Of a stretch of DNA of 64,000 bases, positions 35,042-44,409 are shown piece by piece. The notes under the pieces were generated by a model. That model saw only the letters and a program-made list of their open reading frames with translations, was not told where the DNA came from and did not search any database. Source of the stretch: Muribaculaceae bacterium. GTDB lineage: Bacteria > Bacteroidota > Bacteroidia > Bacteroidales > Muribaculaceae. The stretch covers positions 62,001-126,000 of the forward strand of contig JAGAYZ010000025.1 of NCBI GenBank assembly GCA_017940245.1, given 5' to 3'. The position numbers and the translations under genes were made by a program. Positions within the stretch are counted from its first letter, which is position 1. Every line of letters starts with the position of its first letter.

Positions 35042-37168
35042 ATGAAAAAAATTATCACTTCTCTCATGGCCTTGGCTCTGCCTGTCCTGATGCAGGCACA
35101 AGGCTGGCCCGCCAACTATGGCGGCGTGATGCTGCAGAGCTTTTCTTGGGAATCGTTTAACGATACCCGGTGGAACAATCTCACCAATCAGGCCGATGAA
35201 CTGTCGCAATACTTTGACCTGATCTGGCTGCCACAGAGCGGCAGTTGCGGTGGCACATCGATGGGCTACGACCCGCTATATTTCTTCAACCAGAGCAGTT
35301 CATTCGGAACTGAGACCCAACTGCGCACCCTCATCCAGAAACTCAAAGCCAACGGCACCGGCTGCATTGCCGATGTCGTGCTCAACCACCACAAGGCCCT
35401 CACCGGCTGGCTCACCTTCCCCAAGGAGACTTACAACGGCAAAACCTATCAGTTGCTTTCGACCGATGTGTGCCATAACGACGACGGCGGCGCTACCCTC
35501 ACATGGGCCGGCGAAAATGGTTTTACTCTGAGCAACAACAATGATACCGGCGAGGACTGGAGCGGTGCGCGCGACCTGGACCACAAAAGCACCAACGTGC
35601 AAAATCTGGTCAACGATTATCTCAACTTCCTGATCAACGACATGGGCTACGTGGGCTTCCGTTACGACATGGCCCGCGGCTTCTCGGCCAGCTACTTCGG
35701 TCAGTACAACGCCAACGCCAAGCCGCAATTCTCGGTAGGCGAGCACTGGACCAACTCCACCAGCGAAATCGACTGGATGAACGGCACCAGGGTCAACGGC
35801 AACATCATGAGCGGCGTGTTCGACTTCGATTTCCGCTACACCGTGCGCAATGCTTTCAACTACAGCAATATGGGCAGTCTCAACCAGCCCAACGGCGGAC
35901 AAAACAACTGGCCGCTGGTGAGCAATGCCGACCAAGGCTATCTGTTGGGTGGTTTTTACCGCCGCTATGCGGTCACATTTGTCGAAAACCACGACCTTCA
36001 AGATCGCGGCAATGTGGAGAACTACAATGCAGACCCCCTCAAGCGCGACACGATTGCCGCTAATGCCTACATGATGGCCATGCCGGGCACACCCTGCGTG
36101 TTCATGCCTCACTGGAAAGACTGCAAGCAGGACATCAAAGGACAAATTGATGTGCGCAAGGCTGTGGGTATCACCAACACCAGCACCTATAACATTCTCA
36201 ACCAAGCATATAACTGCTATGCGATAGAAACCAACGGCACAGGGAATAAGAAACTGGTCACCATTGTGGGCGGAAAAACCGGTGCTTACACGCCCAGCAC
36301 CACGCAATATACCCTGATTGTGGATGGATACCACTACAGGTATTACATGAGCCGCAACTGCGAGACGGCATGGATTGATAAGGCTTCGGGCTACTACAAT
36401 AAAGCACAGAACGTGACCATGACGGCCGTGAGCCAGAGCACAAATGCCCAGCTGGTCTACACCACCGACGGCACTGAGCCTTCGGCCACCAACGGTACCA
36501 AAGTGGCTAGCGGCTATGTGCTGCGCTTGCGCGAGCCCATGACCCTCAAGGTGGGTCTGCTTGTCGGTTCCACAGTACGCGGCATACAGACTCGCGTCTA
36601 TGACTTGCCCGAGATTGAAGATTTCACACCTCACACCGCCACTGTCTATTTCAAGGATCCTTCCAGCACCGTCGCTACATGGAAAGATGTCTATTACTGG
36701 GCCTACGACGGCACAGGCATCATCAATCCCACCAAAACGTGGCCCGGCGACCCCATGACCGAAACGGTGACCATTCGCGATGAAAAGTTCTATTACAAAT
36801 CGTTCCCCATCGATGAAGAGGACTACACCTTCAGCATCGTGCTCAACGCTAAAGGCCAACCTCAAACGGTGGATGTCACAGGCATTAACAAGGACATCTA
36901 TCTGCAGCTGGGTTCACTCAACGGACAGAATAAATACACCGTGACCAACGTCACCCGCATCTATGAGCGCTACAACCCGCTCAACCAGGCCACCGGCGAC
37001 GTGAACGGCGACAAAAAGGTGGATGTGGAAGACGTGAACGCCATCATCAACATCATCCTCAAAACCAAAACGGCTTCCAACTACAACGGCAAGTCGGACG
37101 TGAACGACGACGGGAAAATCGATGTTGAGGACGTGAATGCTGTAATCAACATCATCCTTGGTATATAA
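35042..37168 (+). CDS. GH13 alpha-amylase with starch-binding domain and dockerin doublet
   Basis: A 708-residue secreted alpha-amylase (GH13). Signal peptide to about residue 19. Catalytic residues: nucleophile Asp209 in GFRYDMARG, acid/base Glu234 in SVGEHW, third acid Asp318 in VENHDLQ. Conserved region I DVVLNHH and calcium-site sequences are present. After the catalytic part follow a chitobiase C-terminal-type strand domain (LVYTTDGTEPSATNGTKV, about 478-530), a CBM26-like domain (VYYWAYDGTGIINPTKTWPGDPM, about 545-640) and a dockerin doublet. It starts an operon with the next amylase and a GH53. The paralogue downstream shares all modules except the C-terminal tail. Confidence 0.93.
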   Translation: MKKIITSLMALALPVLMQAQGWPANYGGVMLQSFSWESFNDTRWNNLTNQADELSQYFDLIWLPQSGSCGGTSMGYDPLYFFNQSSSFGTETQLRTLIQKLKANGTGCIADVVLNHHKALTGWLTFPKETYNGKTYQLLSTDVCHNDDGGATLTWAGENGFTLSNNNDTGEDWSGARDLDHKSTNVQNLVNDYLNFLINDMGYVGFRYDMARGFSASYFGQYNANAKPQFSVGEHWTNSTSEIDWMNGTRVNGNIMSGVFDFDFRYTVRNAFNYSNMGSLNQPNGGQNNWPLVSNADQGYLLGGFYRRYAVTFVENHDLQDRGNVENYNADPLKRDTIAANAYMMAMPGTPCVFMPHWKDCKQDIKGQIDVRKAVGITNTSTYNILNQAYNCYAIETNGTGNKKLVTIVGGKTGAYTPSTTQYTLIVDGYHYRYYMSRNCETAWIDKASGYYNKAQNVTMTAVSQSTNAQLVYTTDGTEPSATNGTKVASGYVLRLREPMTLKVGLLVGSTVRGIQTRVYDLPEIEDFTPHTATVYFKDPSSTVATWKDVYYWAYDGTGIINPTKTWPGDPMTETVTIRDEKFYYKSFPIDEEDYTFSIVLNAKGQPQTVDVTGINKDIYLQLGSLNGQNKYTVTNVTRIYERYNPLNQATGDVNGDKKVDVEDVNAIINIILKTKTASNYNGKSDVNDDGKIDVEDVNAVINIILGI

Positions 37169-37190
37169 TAACTCAAAATAAGCTATCGTT

Positions 37191-39287
37191 ATGAAAAAGT
37201 TGATGTCATCACTCATAGGCCTCGCCATGCCCGCCATCATGCTGGCGCAGGGCTGGCCAGCCGACTACGGCGGCGTGATGCTGCAGGGATTCTACTGGGA
37301 TTCTTTCAAGGACACGCGCTGGAGCGTGCTCGAAAAGCAAGCCGACGAACTGGCCCGCTCGTTCGACCTGATATGGATTCCGCAGAGTGCCTACTGCGGT
37401 GGCCAGTCGATGGGCTACGACGACCTATATTGGTTCAACAACTACAACAGCTCGTTTGGCACCGAGGCTCAATTGCGCTCCATGATCAGCACTTTCAAGG
37501 CCAAGGGACTGGGCACCATTGCCGATGTGGTGATTAATCACCGCAAGACCGTGGGCGACTGGGTCACGTTTCCTAAAGAGACCTATAAAGGTGTAACTTA
37601 TCAGCTCCTGTCAACCGACATCTGCAAGGGCGACGATGGCGGCGAAACCGCTAAGCACACTAATGGATTGTCGCTGAGCGCGAATGGTGACACCGGCGAG
37701 GACTGGGGTGGCATGCGCGACCTGGATCACAAGAGCGAGAACGTGCAAGCTAATGTGAACGCCTATCTCGACCTGTTGCTCAACGACTTGGGCTACACCG
37801 GATTCCGTTACGACATGGTGAAGGGCTACCACGCCCGCTACACCGGCATGTATAACGCTATTGCCAAGCCGCAATTCTCGGTGGGTGAATGTTGGGACAG
37901 CAGCACCACCATCCTCAACTGGATCAAGAACACGGCCAACGGCGACGGAGCCAATGGCGAAATACAGAGTGCCGCCTTCGACTTCCAGTTCCGCTACACC
38001 GTGCGCAATGCCTGCAATGGTAAAGACTGGAGCATGTTGAATAATTATAATGAAAGCAGCAACAACTGGCCGCTCATCAGCAACTCCGATGCAGTGGAAG
38101 GGGGCAAGTATCGCCGCTATGCGGTCACTTTTGTCGAGAACCACGACACCGAGCGCCGCTCAGGCTCAGAGCAAGACCCGCTCAAAGTCGACACACTGGC
38201 CGCCAACGCCTACATGCTGGCCATGCCAGGCACACCCTGCGTGTTTCTCAAGCACTGGCAGGCTTATAAGGCCGAAATCGCCTCGATGATTGCCGTGCGC
38301 AAGGCTGTGGGCATCACCAACACGAGCACTTTCTCAGTTTCGGTGGCTACAAATGACTATTATATAGCGTCGTCTACTGGTAAAAATGGACGGCTTGTCG
38401 TTCAATTAGGAGACATCCATGCCGTTACACCCAACGTTAACAACTGGGCTCCTGTGTTGAGCGGCTACCACTACATGTACTACATGCATCGCGACATGGA
38501 GACGGCATGGGTCGACCGCGCTTCGGGTGAATACAAGAATGCCTTTGAAGTCACCCTCACGGCCGTCACTAAGAATAAAGACACTAAGCTGGTCTATACC
38601 ACCGACGGCAGCACACCCACTGCATCCAGCACAGCAGTGGCCAGTGGCACGAAAGTGGCCATCGGCCAAGCCATGACGCTCACTGTGGGACTGCTGGTTG
38701 AAGGTGCCGTGAAAGGCATTGTCAAGCGTGAATACACCTTCGAGGGTGGCACGCCACGACCTCCCTTTGAGCCCTACACCATCAAGATTCATGTCAAGGA
38801 CCCCGGATGGGAAAATCTGAACTTCTGGTGCTGGGTGGAAGGAAGCGACAACTTGTGCACGGTGAACAAATCGTGGCCCGGCGACCCCATCTTGGACAAT
38901 GGTGTGCTGCAGCCTGCCGGTAAACGTACCGAGGTGAAGGGGGCCACGTTCTACTACAAGGAATACACCGTCAAGGACTATGACTACGACATCATGTTCA
39001 TCTTCAGCAATGCCGGGTCGCCGCAAACGGTAAATTTGGGTCCGTTCAGCAAGGATGTTTATCTGGAACTCGCTGAGAATCAGCCAGGAGGCAATCTGCT
39101 GGTGAATGACGTGACCAGCACCTATGGCACCGATGCCATCAACGACCTGAGCACCACTCGGCAAGTAGCCGGAGTTCAATTCATCGACGTGGCCGGACGT
39201 GTGAGCGACCGTCCCTTCGACGGCTTGAACATCGTGCTGACACGTTACACCGATGGCTCGCAATCAACCACAAAAATTATCCATTAA
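37191..39287 (+). CDS. GH13 alpha-amylase with T9SS-like C-terminal tail
   Basis: A 698-residue secreted alpha-amylase, the tandem paralogue of the preceding gene (22 nt upstream). Signal peptide to about residue 18. Catalytic residues: Asp208 (GFRYDMVKG), Glu233 (SVGECW), Asp319 (VENHDTE). The chitobiase-type and CBM26-like domains follow (LVYTTDGSTPTASST, and NFWCWVEGSDNLCTVNKSWPG). In place of a dockerin the tail reads VQFIDVAGRVSDRPFDG, NIVLTRYTDGSQ and KIIH, which fits a T9SS type A sorting signal. This suggests T9SS-linked export instead of dockerin-based attachment. Starch hydrolysis is the likely role; whether products differ from those of its paralogue is unknown. Confidence 0.92.
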   Translation: MKKLMSSLIGLAMPAIMLAQGWPADYGGVMLQGFYWDSFKDTRWSVLEKQADELARSFDLIWIPQSAYCGGQSMGYDDLYWFNNYNSSFGTEAQLRSMISTFKAKGLGTIADVVINHRKTVGDWVTFPKETYKGVTYQLLSTDICKGDDGGETAKHTNGLSLSANGDTGEDWGGMRDLDHKSENVQANVNAYLDLLLNDLGYTGFRYDMVKGYHARYTGMYNAIAKPQFSVGECWDSSTTILNWIKNTANGDGANGEIQSAAFDFQFRYTVRNACNGKDWSMLNNYNESSNNWPLISNSDAVEGGKYRRYAVTFVENHDTERRSGSEQDPLKVDTLAANAYMLAMPGTPCVFLKHWQAYKAEIASMIAVRKAVGITNTSTFSVSVATNDYYIASSTGKNGRLVVQLGDIHAVTPNVNNWAPVLSGYHYMYYMHRDMETAWVDRASGEYKNAFEVTLTAVTKNKDTKLVYTTDGSTPTASSTAVASGTKVAIGQAMTLTVGLLVEGAVKGIVKREYTFEGGTPRPPFEPYTIKIHVKDPGWENLNFWCWVEGSDNLCTVNKSWPGDPILDNGVLQPAGKRTEVKGATFYYKEYTVKDYDYDIMFIFSNAGSPQTVNLGPFSKDVYLELAENQPGGNLLVNDVTSTYGTDAINDLSTTRQVAGVQFIDVAGRVSDRPFDGLNIVLTRYTDGSQSTTKIIH

Positions 39288-39299
39288 TTCACTGAATCA

Positions 39300-40622
39300 A
39301 TGAAAAAAATCCTCATCGCACTGTGCCTGCTGGCAGGCACAGTGCTTTCGCAAGCCAACGTGGTGGGTGGTGACATCTCGCTCCTACCCAATTATGAGGC
39401 GAAAGGCGCAAAATATTACGACATGAAGTGGAAAGTCATTCCACAACTGCTGCCTTGGTTCAAGGATCAGGGATGGAACGCCATGCGCGTGCGCTTGTTT
39501 GTGGATCCCAGCAAGGCTCCGGCCGACGAGATTGGTCAAGGCGTGTGCCAAGACCTGGAATATGTGAAGACGCTGGGAGCACGCATCAAGGCTGCAGGCT
39601 TCAAGTTCATGCTCGACTTCCACTACAGCGACTCCTGGGCCGACCCCGCCAAGCAATACACACCCGATGCGTGGAAAGACCTCACCGACGAGCAACTCTA
39701 CACCACCATCTATGAATATACCCGCGACTGCCTCCAGGCACTGGCCGAGGCTGGTGCCACGCCCGACTACATCCAGACGGGCAACGAAATCAGCTACGGC
39801 ATGCTGTGGGGGCCGCGTGGCACTGCCATTAGCCAACTGAAGAAGTTCAACACCGGAAACAGTGCCAACGATGCACGCTTCCTCAAGTTGCTCAGCCAGG
39901 CAGCGAAGGCTTGCCGTGAGGTGTGTCCCGACGCTAAAATCATCATCCACACCGAACTGGTGCGCAACATCACGATGATGAACAATTACTACCGCGCCAT
40001 TGCCAGTGCCGACTATGACATTATCGGCCTGAGTTACTACCCCTATTACCACTATGGCCTGAACATGCTCGACAGCGCCATCCGCAACATCGAGCTTAAC
40101 TTTCCCTCCAAGGAAGTGATGATTGTGGAAGCCGGATTCTACCACGACTGGCAACCTACCAGCGGCATCAACTTCGACTACTCCACAAAGGCCGACAGTT
40201 ATGGCAACACCTACGCCATCTCGGCCGAAGGGCAACGCGCGTTTACAGCCGCACTGGTCGCCAAGTTGCTGGAGCACGAGTGTGTCACCGGACTGTTCTG
40301 GTGGTGGCCCGAGGCCAACGAGAAAGGCGTAGATTGGCAGAACCCTGTCACCCAATCGGGATGGTACAACGCCGGCTTGTGGAACAACGACAATGGCCGC
40401 GTGCTGCCGGCGCTGTTTGAACTGGCTGCGTTTGCTCCCGCCATCACGGGCGATGTGGATGGCGATGGCAAAGTGGATGTGACCGACGTCAATGCCGTCA
40501 TCAACATCATCCTCAAGACTAAGGCCCAAACCGACTACCCCGGCCAGGCCGATGTGGATGGCGACGGCAAGGTAGACGTTGTCGACGTGAACGCCATCAT
40601 CAATCTGATTCTGAAAGTCTAA
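39300..40622 (+). CDS. GH53 endo-beta-1,4-galactanase with dockerin doublet
   Basis: A 440-residue secreted galactanase. Signal peptide: residues 1-19 (MKKILIALCLLAGTVLSQA). Catalytic residues: acid/base Glu163 (QTGNEISYG) and nucleophile Glu277 (IVEAGFYH). The family start GGDISLLPNYEAKG and the barrel strands (MRVRLFVDPS) are intact, and the end is a dockerin doublet (GDVDGDGKVDVTDVNAVIN and DVDGDGKVDVVDVNAIIN). It lies 12 nt after the second amylase and so shares their promoter and LacI-type box. It is a paralogue of the GH53 at 17.05 kb but that one lacks a dockerin. Galactan activity inside a starch operon is unexpected. Confidence 0.9.
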   Translation: MKKILIALCLLAGTVLSQANVVGGDISLLPNYEAKGAKYYDMKWKVIPQLLPWFKDQGWNAMRVRLFVDPSKAPADEIGQGVCQDLEYVKTLGARIKAAGFKFMLDFHYSDSWADPAKQYTPDAWKDLTDEQLYTTIYEYTRDCLQALAEAGATPDYIQTGNEISYGMLWGPRGTAISQLKKFNTGNSANDARFLKLLSQAAKACREVCPDAKIIIHTELVRNITMMNNYYRAIASADYDIIGLSYYPYYHYGLNMLDSAIRNIELNFPSKEVMIVEAGFYHDWQPTSGINFDYSTKADSYGNTYAISAEGQRAFTAALVAKLLEHECVTGLFWWWPEANEKGVDWQNPVTQSGWYNAGLWNNDNGRVLPALFELAAFAPAITGDVDGDGKVDVTDVNAVINIILKTKAQTDYPGQADVDGDGKVDVVDVNAIINLILKV

Positions 40623-40650
40623 TCCACTTTCGTGGTCAGTACACCCAAAA

Positions 40651-40687
40651 CAAGCACCGAGCCGCTCAACGACTCGGTGCTTGTTTT
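40651..40687 (+). terminator. Terminator after the amylase-GH53 operon
   Basis: Stem CAAGCACCGAG (40651-40661) with CTCGGTGCTTG (40673-40683), 11-nt loop, followed by TTTTATT. Intrinsic terminator that closes the starch operon. Confidence 0.88.
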
Positions 40688-40720
40688 ATTCAGTCTTCAA
40701 AGTGTGTGTTTGATTGCCGT

Positions 40721-41239
40721 TCACTCTTGGTCATACCAGGTGGAGTACATCAGGTAGTTCTTAGCGATTTTCACATTGATTTCGCTCGCTTGTGCAGGAT
40801 CCACCATCTTCTTGAACTTAGCGGGGCTACCGGCCCAAAGCTCGTGTGGACCAATCTTTGTGCCACCCAGCACCACGCTGCCGGCGGCCACAATTGCGCC
40901 CTCGCCCACCTCGGCATGATCCAGAATGATACTGCCCATGCCGATGAGTGCCATGTTGCCTATCTTGGCCCCATGCACCACCACGTTGTGACCGATTGAC
41001 ACGTCATCTCCAATTTCGGTCACCGATTTCTCATACAGAGTGTGAATCACAGCATTGTCTTGGATATTGACACGGTTGCCAATGGTGATGGTGTTCACAT
41101 CGCCACGCAGCACAGCACCAAACCACACGCTACATCCGTCACCCATCGTCACGTCGCCTATCACGGCGGCATTGTCGGCAAGGAAACAACCCTCACCCAT
41201 CTTGGGGACAAATCCCCTCACTTTCTTAATAATTGCCAT
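40721..41239 (-). CDS. Gamma-carbonic anhydrase-like hexapeptide-repeat protein
   Basis: A 172-residue left-handed beta-helix protein with hexapeptide repeats (NAAVIGDVTMGDGCSVWFGAV, and later NMALIGMGSI). The metal-binding histidines of the gamma-carbonic anhydrase-like family are seen in QDNAVIHTLYEK and SIGHNVVVHG. Length, the C-terminal WAGSPAK motif and the closing helix fit YrdA/PaaY-like enzymes. Carbonic anhydrase activity in this subgroup is variable, so the function may be bicarbonate/CO2 conversion or another role. It lies downstream of an aminopeptidase gene on the same strand with a 127-nt spacer. Confidence 0.85.
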   Translation of the reverse strand: MAIIKKVRGFVPKMGEGCFLADNAAVIGDVTMGDGCSVWFGAVLRGDVNTITIGNRVNIQDNAVIHTLYEKSVTEIGDDVSIGHNVVVHGAKIGNMALIGMGSIILDHAEVGEGAIVAAGSVVLGGTKIGPHELWAGSPAKFKKMVDPAQASEINVKIAKNYLMYSTWYDQE

Positions 41240-41262
41240 ATCTATTTTTAATTAATGCCTGT

Positions 41263-41321
41263 ATTTCATCGGTTGAAACCGATGAAATGGGTTCAATCCT
41301 GGAAATGCCTCAGTTTGAACC
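41263..41321. repeat. Small inverted repeats between carbonic anhydrase and aminopeptidase genes
   Basis: Two adjacent inverted repeats: ATTTCATCGG (41263-41272) with CCGATGAAAT (41279-41288), and GGTTCAA (41290-41296) with TTGAACC (41315-41321). They could act as a weak terminator or a small mobile repeat. No T-run follows on the minus strand. Confidence 0.5.
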
Positions 41322-41366
41322 GATGAGATTCCATCTATCACAAGTTATGATATGCGTTATAATCAA

Positions 41367-43151
41367 CTATTCTATGGCGGCAGTGCGGGCTGCAAGCCAA
41401 TCGCGCTCGGCATCGTTGAGCAACGGGTTCAAGCGCTCGCGCACCATGCGGTGATAATCGTTGATCTGACCTATTTCTTCGGCCGTGAGCATTTCGCGGT
41501 CGATGAGGCGCAGGTCATAGGGGCACAAGGTGAGCGTCTCAAACTTGTAGAAGCGGCCGAAGCCCTCACTCTCGGCGGCATTGACCACCAGAATCAGGTT
41601 TTCGATGCGTATTCCATACTGGCCGGCCTTGTAAAGTCCGGGCTCGTTGCTCACCACCATGCCGGGGCGTAGCGGTGTAGGGTTCTGCTCTGTGCGGATG
41701 CTGTGAGGTCCCTCGTGGCATCCCAGGAAGTGCCCCACCCCATGGCCGGTGCCATGCCAGTAGGTCATTCCCTCCTGCCACAGCGGCAAGCGAGCCAGCA
41801 CATCGAGATTCACGCCGCACACGCCATCGGGGAACTGCGCCCGTGCCAGAGCCAGATGTCCCTTGAGCACCAGTGTATAGTCGTGCCGCTCGGCTGCCGT
41901 GGGATTACCCAGCGTGATAGTACGGGTCAAATCGGTGGTACCGCACAGATATTGGCCACCACTGTCGATGAGCAGCAGTCCCTCGCCATGCAGCGTGCTG
42001 GCACTCTGCTGGTCGGCCTCATAGTGCACGATGGCTCCATGCTCCTTGTAGCCGGCAATCATGGCAAAACTGTCGCCACAATACAGATCGCATCGTGCAC
42101 GCTCCTGCTTGCCGCGCTCCCACACATCCAGTTCGTTAATCGTGGCGCTAGGGGCTGTTTCCTCCACCCACTTGAGCAGGCGCACCATGGCGGCGCCATC
42201 GTGCTCCATGGCCTTGCGGAAACCGGCTATCTGCACCTCATTCTTAATGGCCTTCAGCGCAGTGATGGGTGACTGCGAGTAAATCTTCTGGCAAGGCATG
42301 GCGACAGCCAGTGTGTCGCTCACGCTGTTGGGGTCGATGAGCACGGTGTCGTGCTCACTGCGGCGCTCCAGGTAACGCGTCACATCGTCGTAGTCGCGCA
42401 CGCGCACACCACACTGCTTCAGATGGCGCTCCACCTCGTCGGTCACCTTATTCTTGTCGATGAACAAACTGCAGTCGTTCTCGGCAATGAAAGCAAACGC
42501 AGTCACCACCGGTGTGAACTCCACATCGCTACCACGCAAGTTCAGCAACCAGGCTATTTCGTCCAGCGCACTGATAAACATGGCATCGGCACCCATGTTT
42601 TCAAGCGTCTCCAGCACACGCTGCAACTTGCTCTGCGCACTCTCGCCGGCATATTGCTCGTCGTGCACAAATGCGGCTCCCGAGGGCCGAGCCGGTCGGT
42701 CGGTCCACACTTTGTCGGCCACATAAAAGTCTGTTGCCAACATAAATCCATTTTCGCCGCAAAACCGCTCCAGCCGATTGGCTTCCATCACGGTAAACAG
42801 GCGGCCGTCGATGCCCACCAGGGCATCCTCGTCCAGGTTTTGACCCATCCACTCTTCAATGGTGAGGTCGGGTTCCTCGCCGTTCTCGCGCATCAGCTTC
42901 ACCTCGCTGCCGGCCAGTTGTTGCTCGGCTTGCAGGAAATAGCGCGAGTCGGTCCACAACAGGGCCTGGTCGAGCGTAAACACTGCCGTGCCGTTACTGC
43001 CCGTGAAACCGGTGAGCCAGTCACGCAGTTTCCAGCAATCATTGATATACTCACTGTGGTGTGGGTCGGTACCTGGCACTATCACGGCGTCCACGTTCAC
43101 TTTGCGCATAGCCTCGCGCAAGGCCTCAATACGATTGTTTGTCTCTTGCAT
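41367..43151 (-). CDS. Xaa-Pro aminopeptidase (aminopeptidase P, M24B)
   Basis: A 594-residue cytoplasmic peptidase of the M24B family that removes an N-terminal residue before proline. N-terminal creatinase-like domains carry GTDPHHSEYI and the wall-type DWLTGFTGSNGTAVF; the metal-dependent domain has the di-metal ligands: Asp in LLLIDSGGQY and TDLTRTITLG, His in HGTGHGVGHFLGCHEGPHSI, Glu in NEPGLYKAGQYGIRIENLI and the later Glu (family knowledge). There is no signal peptide. Downstream is the carbonic anhydrase-like gene and upstream an envelope protein, 42 nt away, all minus strand. Confidence 0.93.
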   Translation of the reverse strand: MQETNNRIEALREAMRKVNVDAVIVPGTDPHHSEYINDCWKLRDWLTGFTGSNGTAVFTLDQALLWTDSRYFLQAEQQLAGSEVKLMRENGEEPDLTIEEWMGQNLDEDALVGIDGRLFTVMEANRLERFCGENGFMLATDFYVADKVWTDRPARPSGAAFVHDEQYAGESAQSKLQRVLETLENMGADAMFISALDEIAWLLNLRGSDVEFTPVVTAFAFIAENDCSLFIDKNKVTDEVERHLKQCGVRVRDYDDVTRYLERRSEHDTVLIDPNSVSDTLAVAMPCQKIYSQSPITALKAIKNEVQIAGFRKAMEHDGAAMVRLLKWVEETAPSATINELDVWERGKQERARCDLYCGDSFAMIAGYKEHGAIVHYEADQQSASTLHGEGLLLIDSGGQYLCGTTDLTRTITLGNPTAAERHDYTLVLKGHLALARAQFPDGVCGVNLDVLARLPLWQEGMTYWHGTGHGVGHFLGCHEGPHSIRTEQNPTPLRPGMVVSNEPGLYKAGQYGIRIENLILVVNAAESEGFGRFYKFETLTLCPYDLRLIDREMLTAEEIGQINDYHRMVRERLNPLLNDAERDWLAARTAAIE

Positions 43152-43193
43152 ATCTTATCTAACTTTTAACTCTTCTCTTTCTTCTCGGTGAAT

Positions 43194-44153
43194 TTATCGC
43201 AGCGCATCGGGAATGCGCACCGGACTATTGGGGTTGAAGCCCGCCGGCATGGGAGCGTTGATGTGATGGTCGGTGGGATTGTAGTCTTTATAGTCGGTAT
43301 AACCATTGCGTCCCCTGCCCAGCAAGAAATCAAAAATCTGGTAGAGCAGGCCACCGGCATCAAAGCTGATGGGCTGCCCCATGAGTTTGACGGTGGGTGC
43401 CACGATGGGCACCGTGCGCCATCGGCCGGTATAGACATCGTAGTAGCGTTGCGCACCCACGTCGAGCGACACCGTTTCACTCATCTTGATGCCCAGTGTG
43501 CCGCCATAGCGTGTGTCTTGCAAGAAAGGCATGGCTGCCACCGAGTGAAATTGCTGATTGGCATAATACTGTCCAAAGGCATTAAGCGTAAACACATCGC
43601 TCAACTGCCAGCTGGCCTTGCCCCACACACCGTAACTGTTCCATGCCTCACGGCCCATGTGATATTTGTTGCCGCTCAACCCGGCAGTCAACGTCACGTT
43701 GTCGCCCAGTAACTGAGTGATGCCCACACTGGCACTGCTCACATTGCCAAGACCCGGCATAGCCGTAAACGCACTGCTTCCCGACACATAGCCACGGCCC
43801 ACGACAGCAATCACGCCACCTCGAGCCCAGTTGCCACCATACGGATCCATCCTAAAGCGGAATGGCTCATGCGATGGTTGTGAATACGTGTTGTGGTCGG
43901 GCATAAACGACATCGCCGCGCGCTCGTGACGTTCAGTCCACAGCGCGTTGTCCACCATGTGGTAGTCGAGCGATTGCGTGAAACTGGGTGTCAGCCCCGG
44001 TGCGATGGGTTGTGGTAGCACGGGCTTCAGCAGCGACTCGGACAGCACCGGCCGGTCAAGGTGCAGCGAAATAGGAGCCGTCTCCTGCGCGCGCACACCT
44101 ACAGCACTCACCATCATGAGTGCCACCAACGCATATCTTACTGTCACTTTCAC
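43194..44153 (-). CDS. Hypothetical outer-membrane beta-barrel protein
   Basis: Family not recognised. The 319-residue product has a signal peptide (MKVTVRYALVALMMVSAVGVRAQ) and a glycine- and aromatic-rich body (SASVGITQLLGDNVTLTAGLSGNKYHM, VFTLNAFGQYYANQQF) that looks like an outer-membrane barrel. The C-terminal 40 residues are Pro-, Asp- and Asn-rich. The start codon is GTG: no ATG gives a signal peptide. A second GTG at 44147 is possible and fits better with a promoter that lies close upstream (-7 at 44158-44165) inside a repeat. Function unknown. Confidence 0.6.
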   Translation of the reverse strand: MKVTVRYALVALMMVSAVGVRAQETAPISLHLDRPVLSESLLKPVLPQPIAPGLTPSFTQSLDYHMVDNALWTERHERAAMSFMPDHNTYSQPSHEPFRFRMDPYGGNWARGGVIAVVGRGYVSGSSAFTAMPGLGNVSSASVGITQLLGDNVTLTAGLSGNKYHMGREAWNSYGVWGKASWQLSDVFTLNAFGQYYANQQFHSVAAMPFLQDTRYGGTLGIKMSETVSLDVGAQRYYDVYTGRWRTVPIVAPTVKLMGQPISFDAGGLLYQIFDFLLGRGRNGYTDYKDYNPTDHHINAPMPAGFNPNSPVRIPDALR

Positions 44154-44325
44154 TCTGCAAAATTACGAATAAGCGAGCGCAGAACAAAATGAGAAACAAA
44201 AGTTTTTCATTTTTTATGCCGAGCGTGAGTAATTTCGGCCGAAGGCCAACATTACGAATAAGCGAGCGAAAAGCAAAAGAAAAAACTCGTTTATTCTTTT
44301 TGCTTTGCCGAGCGTGAGCAATTTC
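44144..44325. repeat. Promoter-bearing tandem intergenic repeat (left of rhuM)
   Basis: Two tandem units: 44162-44236 and 44251-44325, about 89 nt apart, each running from ATTACGAATAAGCGAGCG to GCCGAGCGTGAG(C/T)AATTTC with an inner inverted repeat around GCAAAAGAA and TTCTTTTTGC. A 36-bp stretch starting at 44144 is repeated at 45604. The TAATTTTG at 44158-44165 on the minus strand is a -7 element. Confidence 0.75.
44158..44165 (-). promoter_or_regulatory. -7 element for the 43.2-44.2 kb gene
   Basis: TAATTTTG on the minus strand, inside the repeat and about 5-11 nt before the possible GTG starts. The transcript would be nearly leaderless. Confidence 0.45.
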
Positions 44326-44409
44326 AATCACAATTCCTTATAACAAATCTTTGATTCTCGCCACATTGCATTGGCTCACCTTTTTGAAAATTCTCTTTTC
44401 TCAGTAATG

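Noticed and set aside
35300..36865. 521-residue minus-strand ORF opposite the first alpha-amylase
   Set aside because: The plus strand encodes the full set of amylase catalytic residues; the mirror frame has none.
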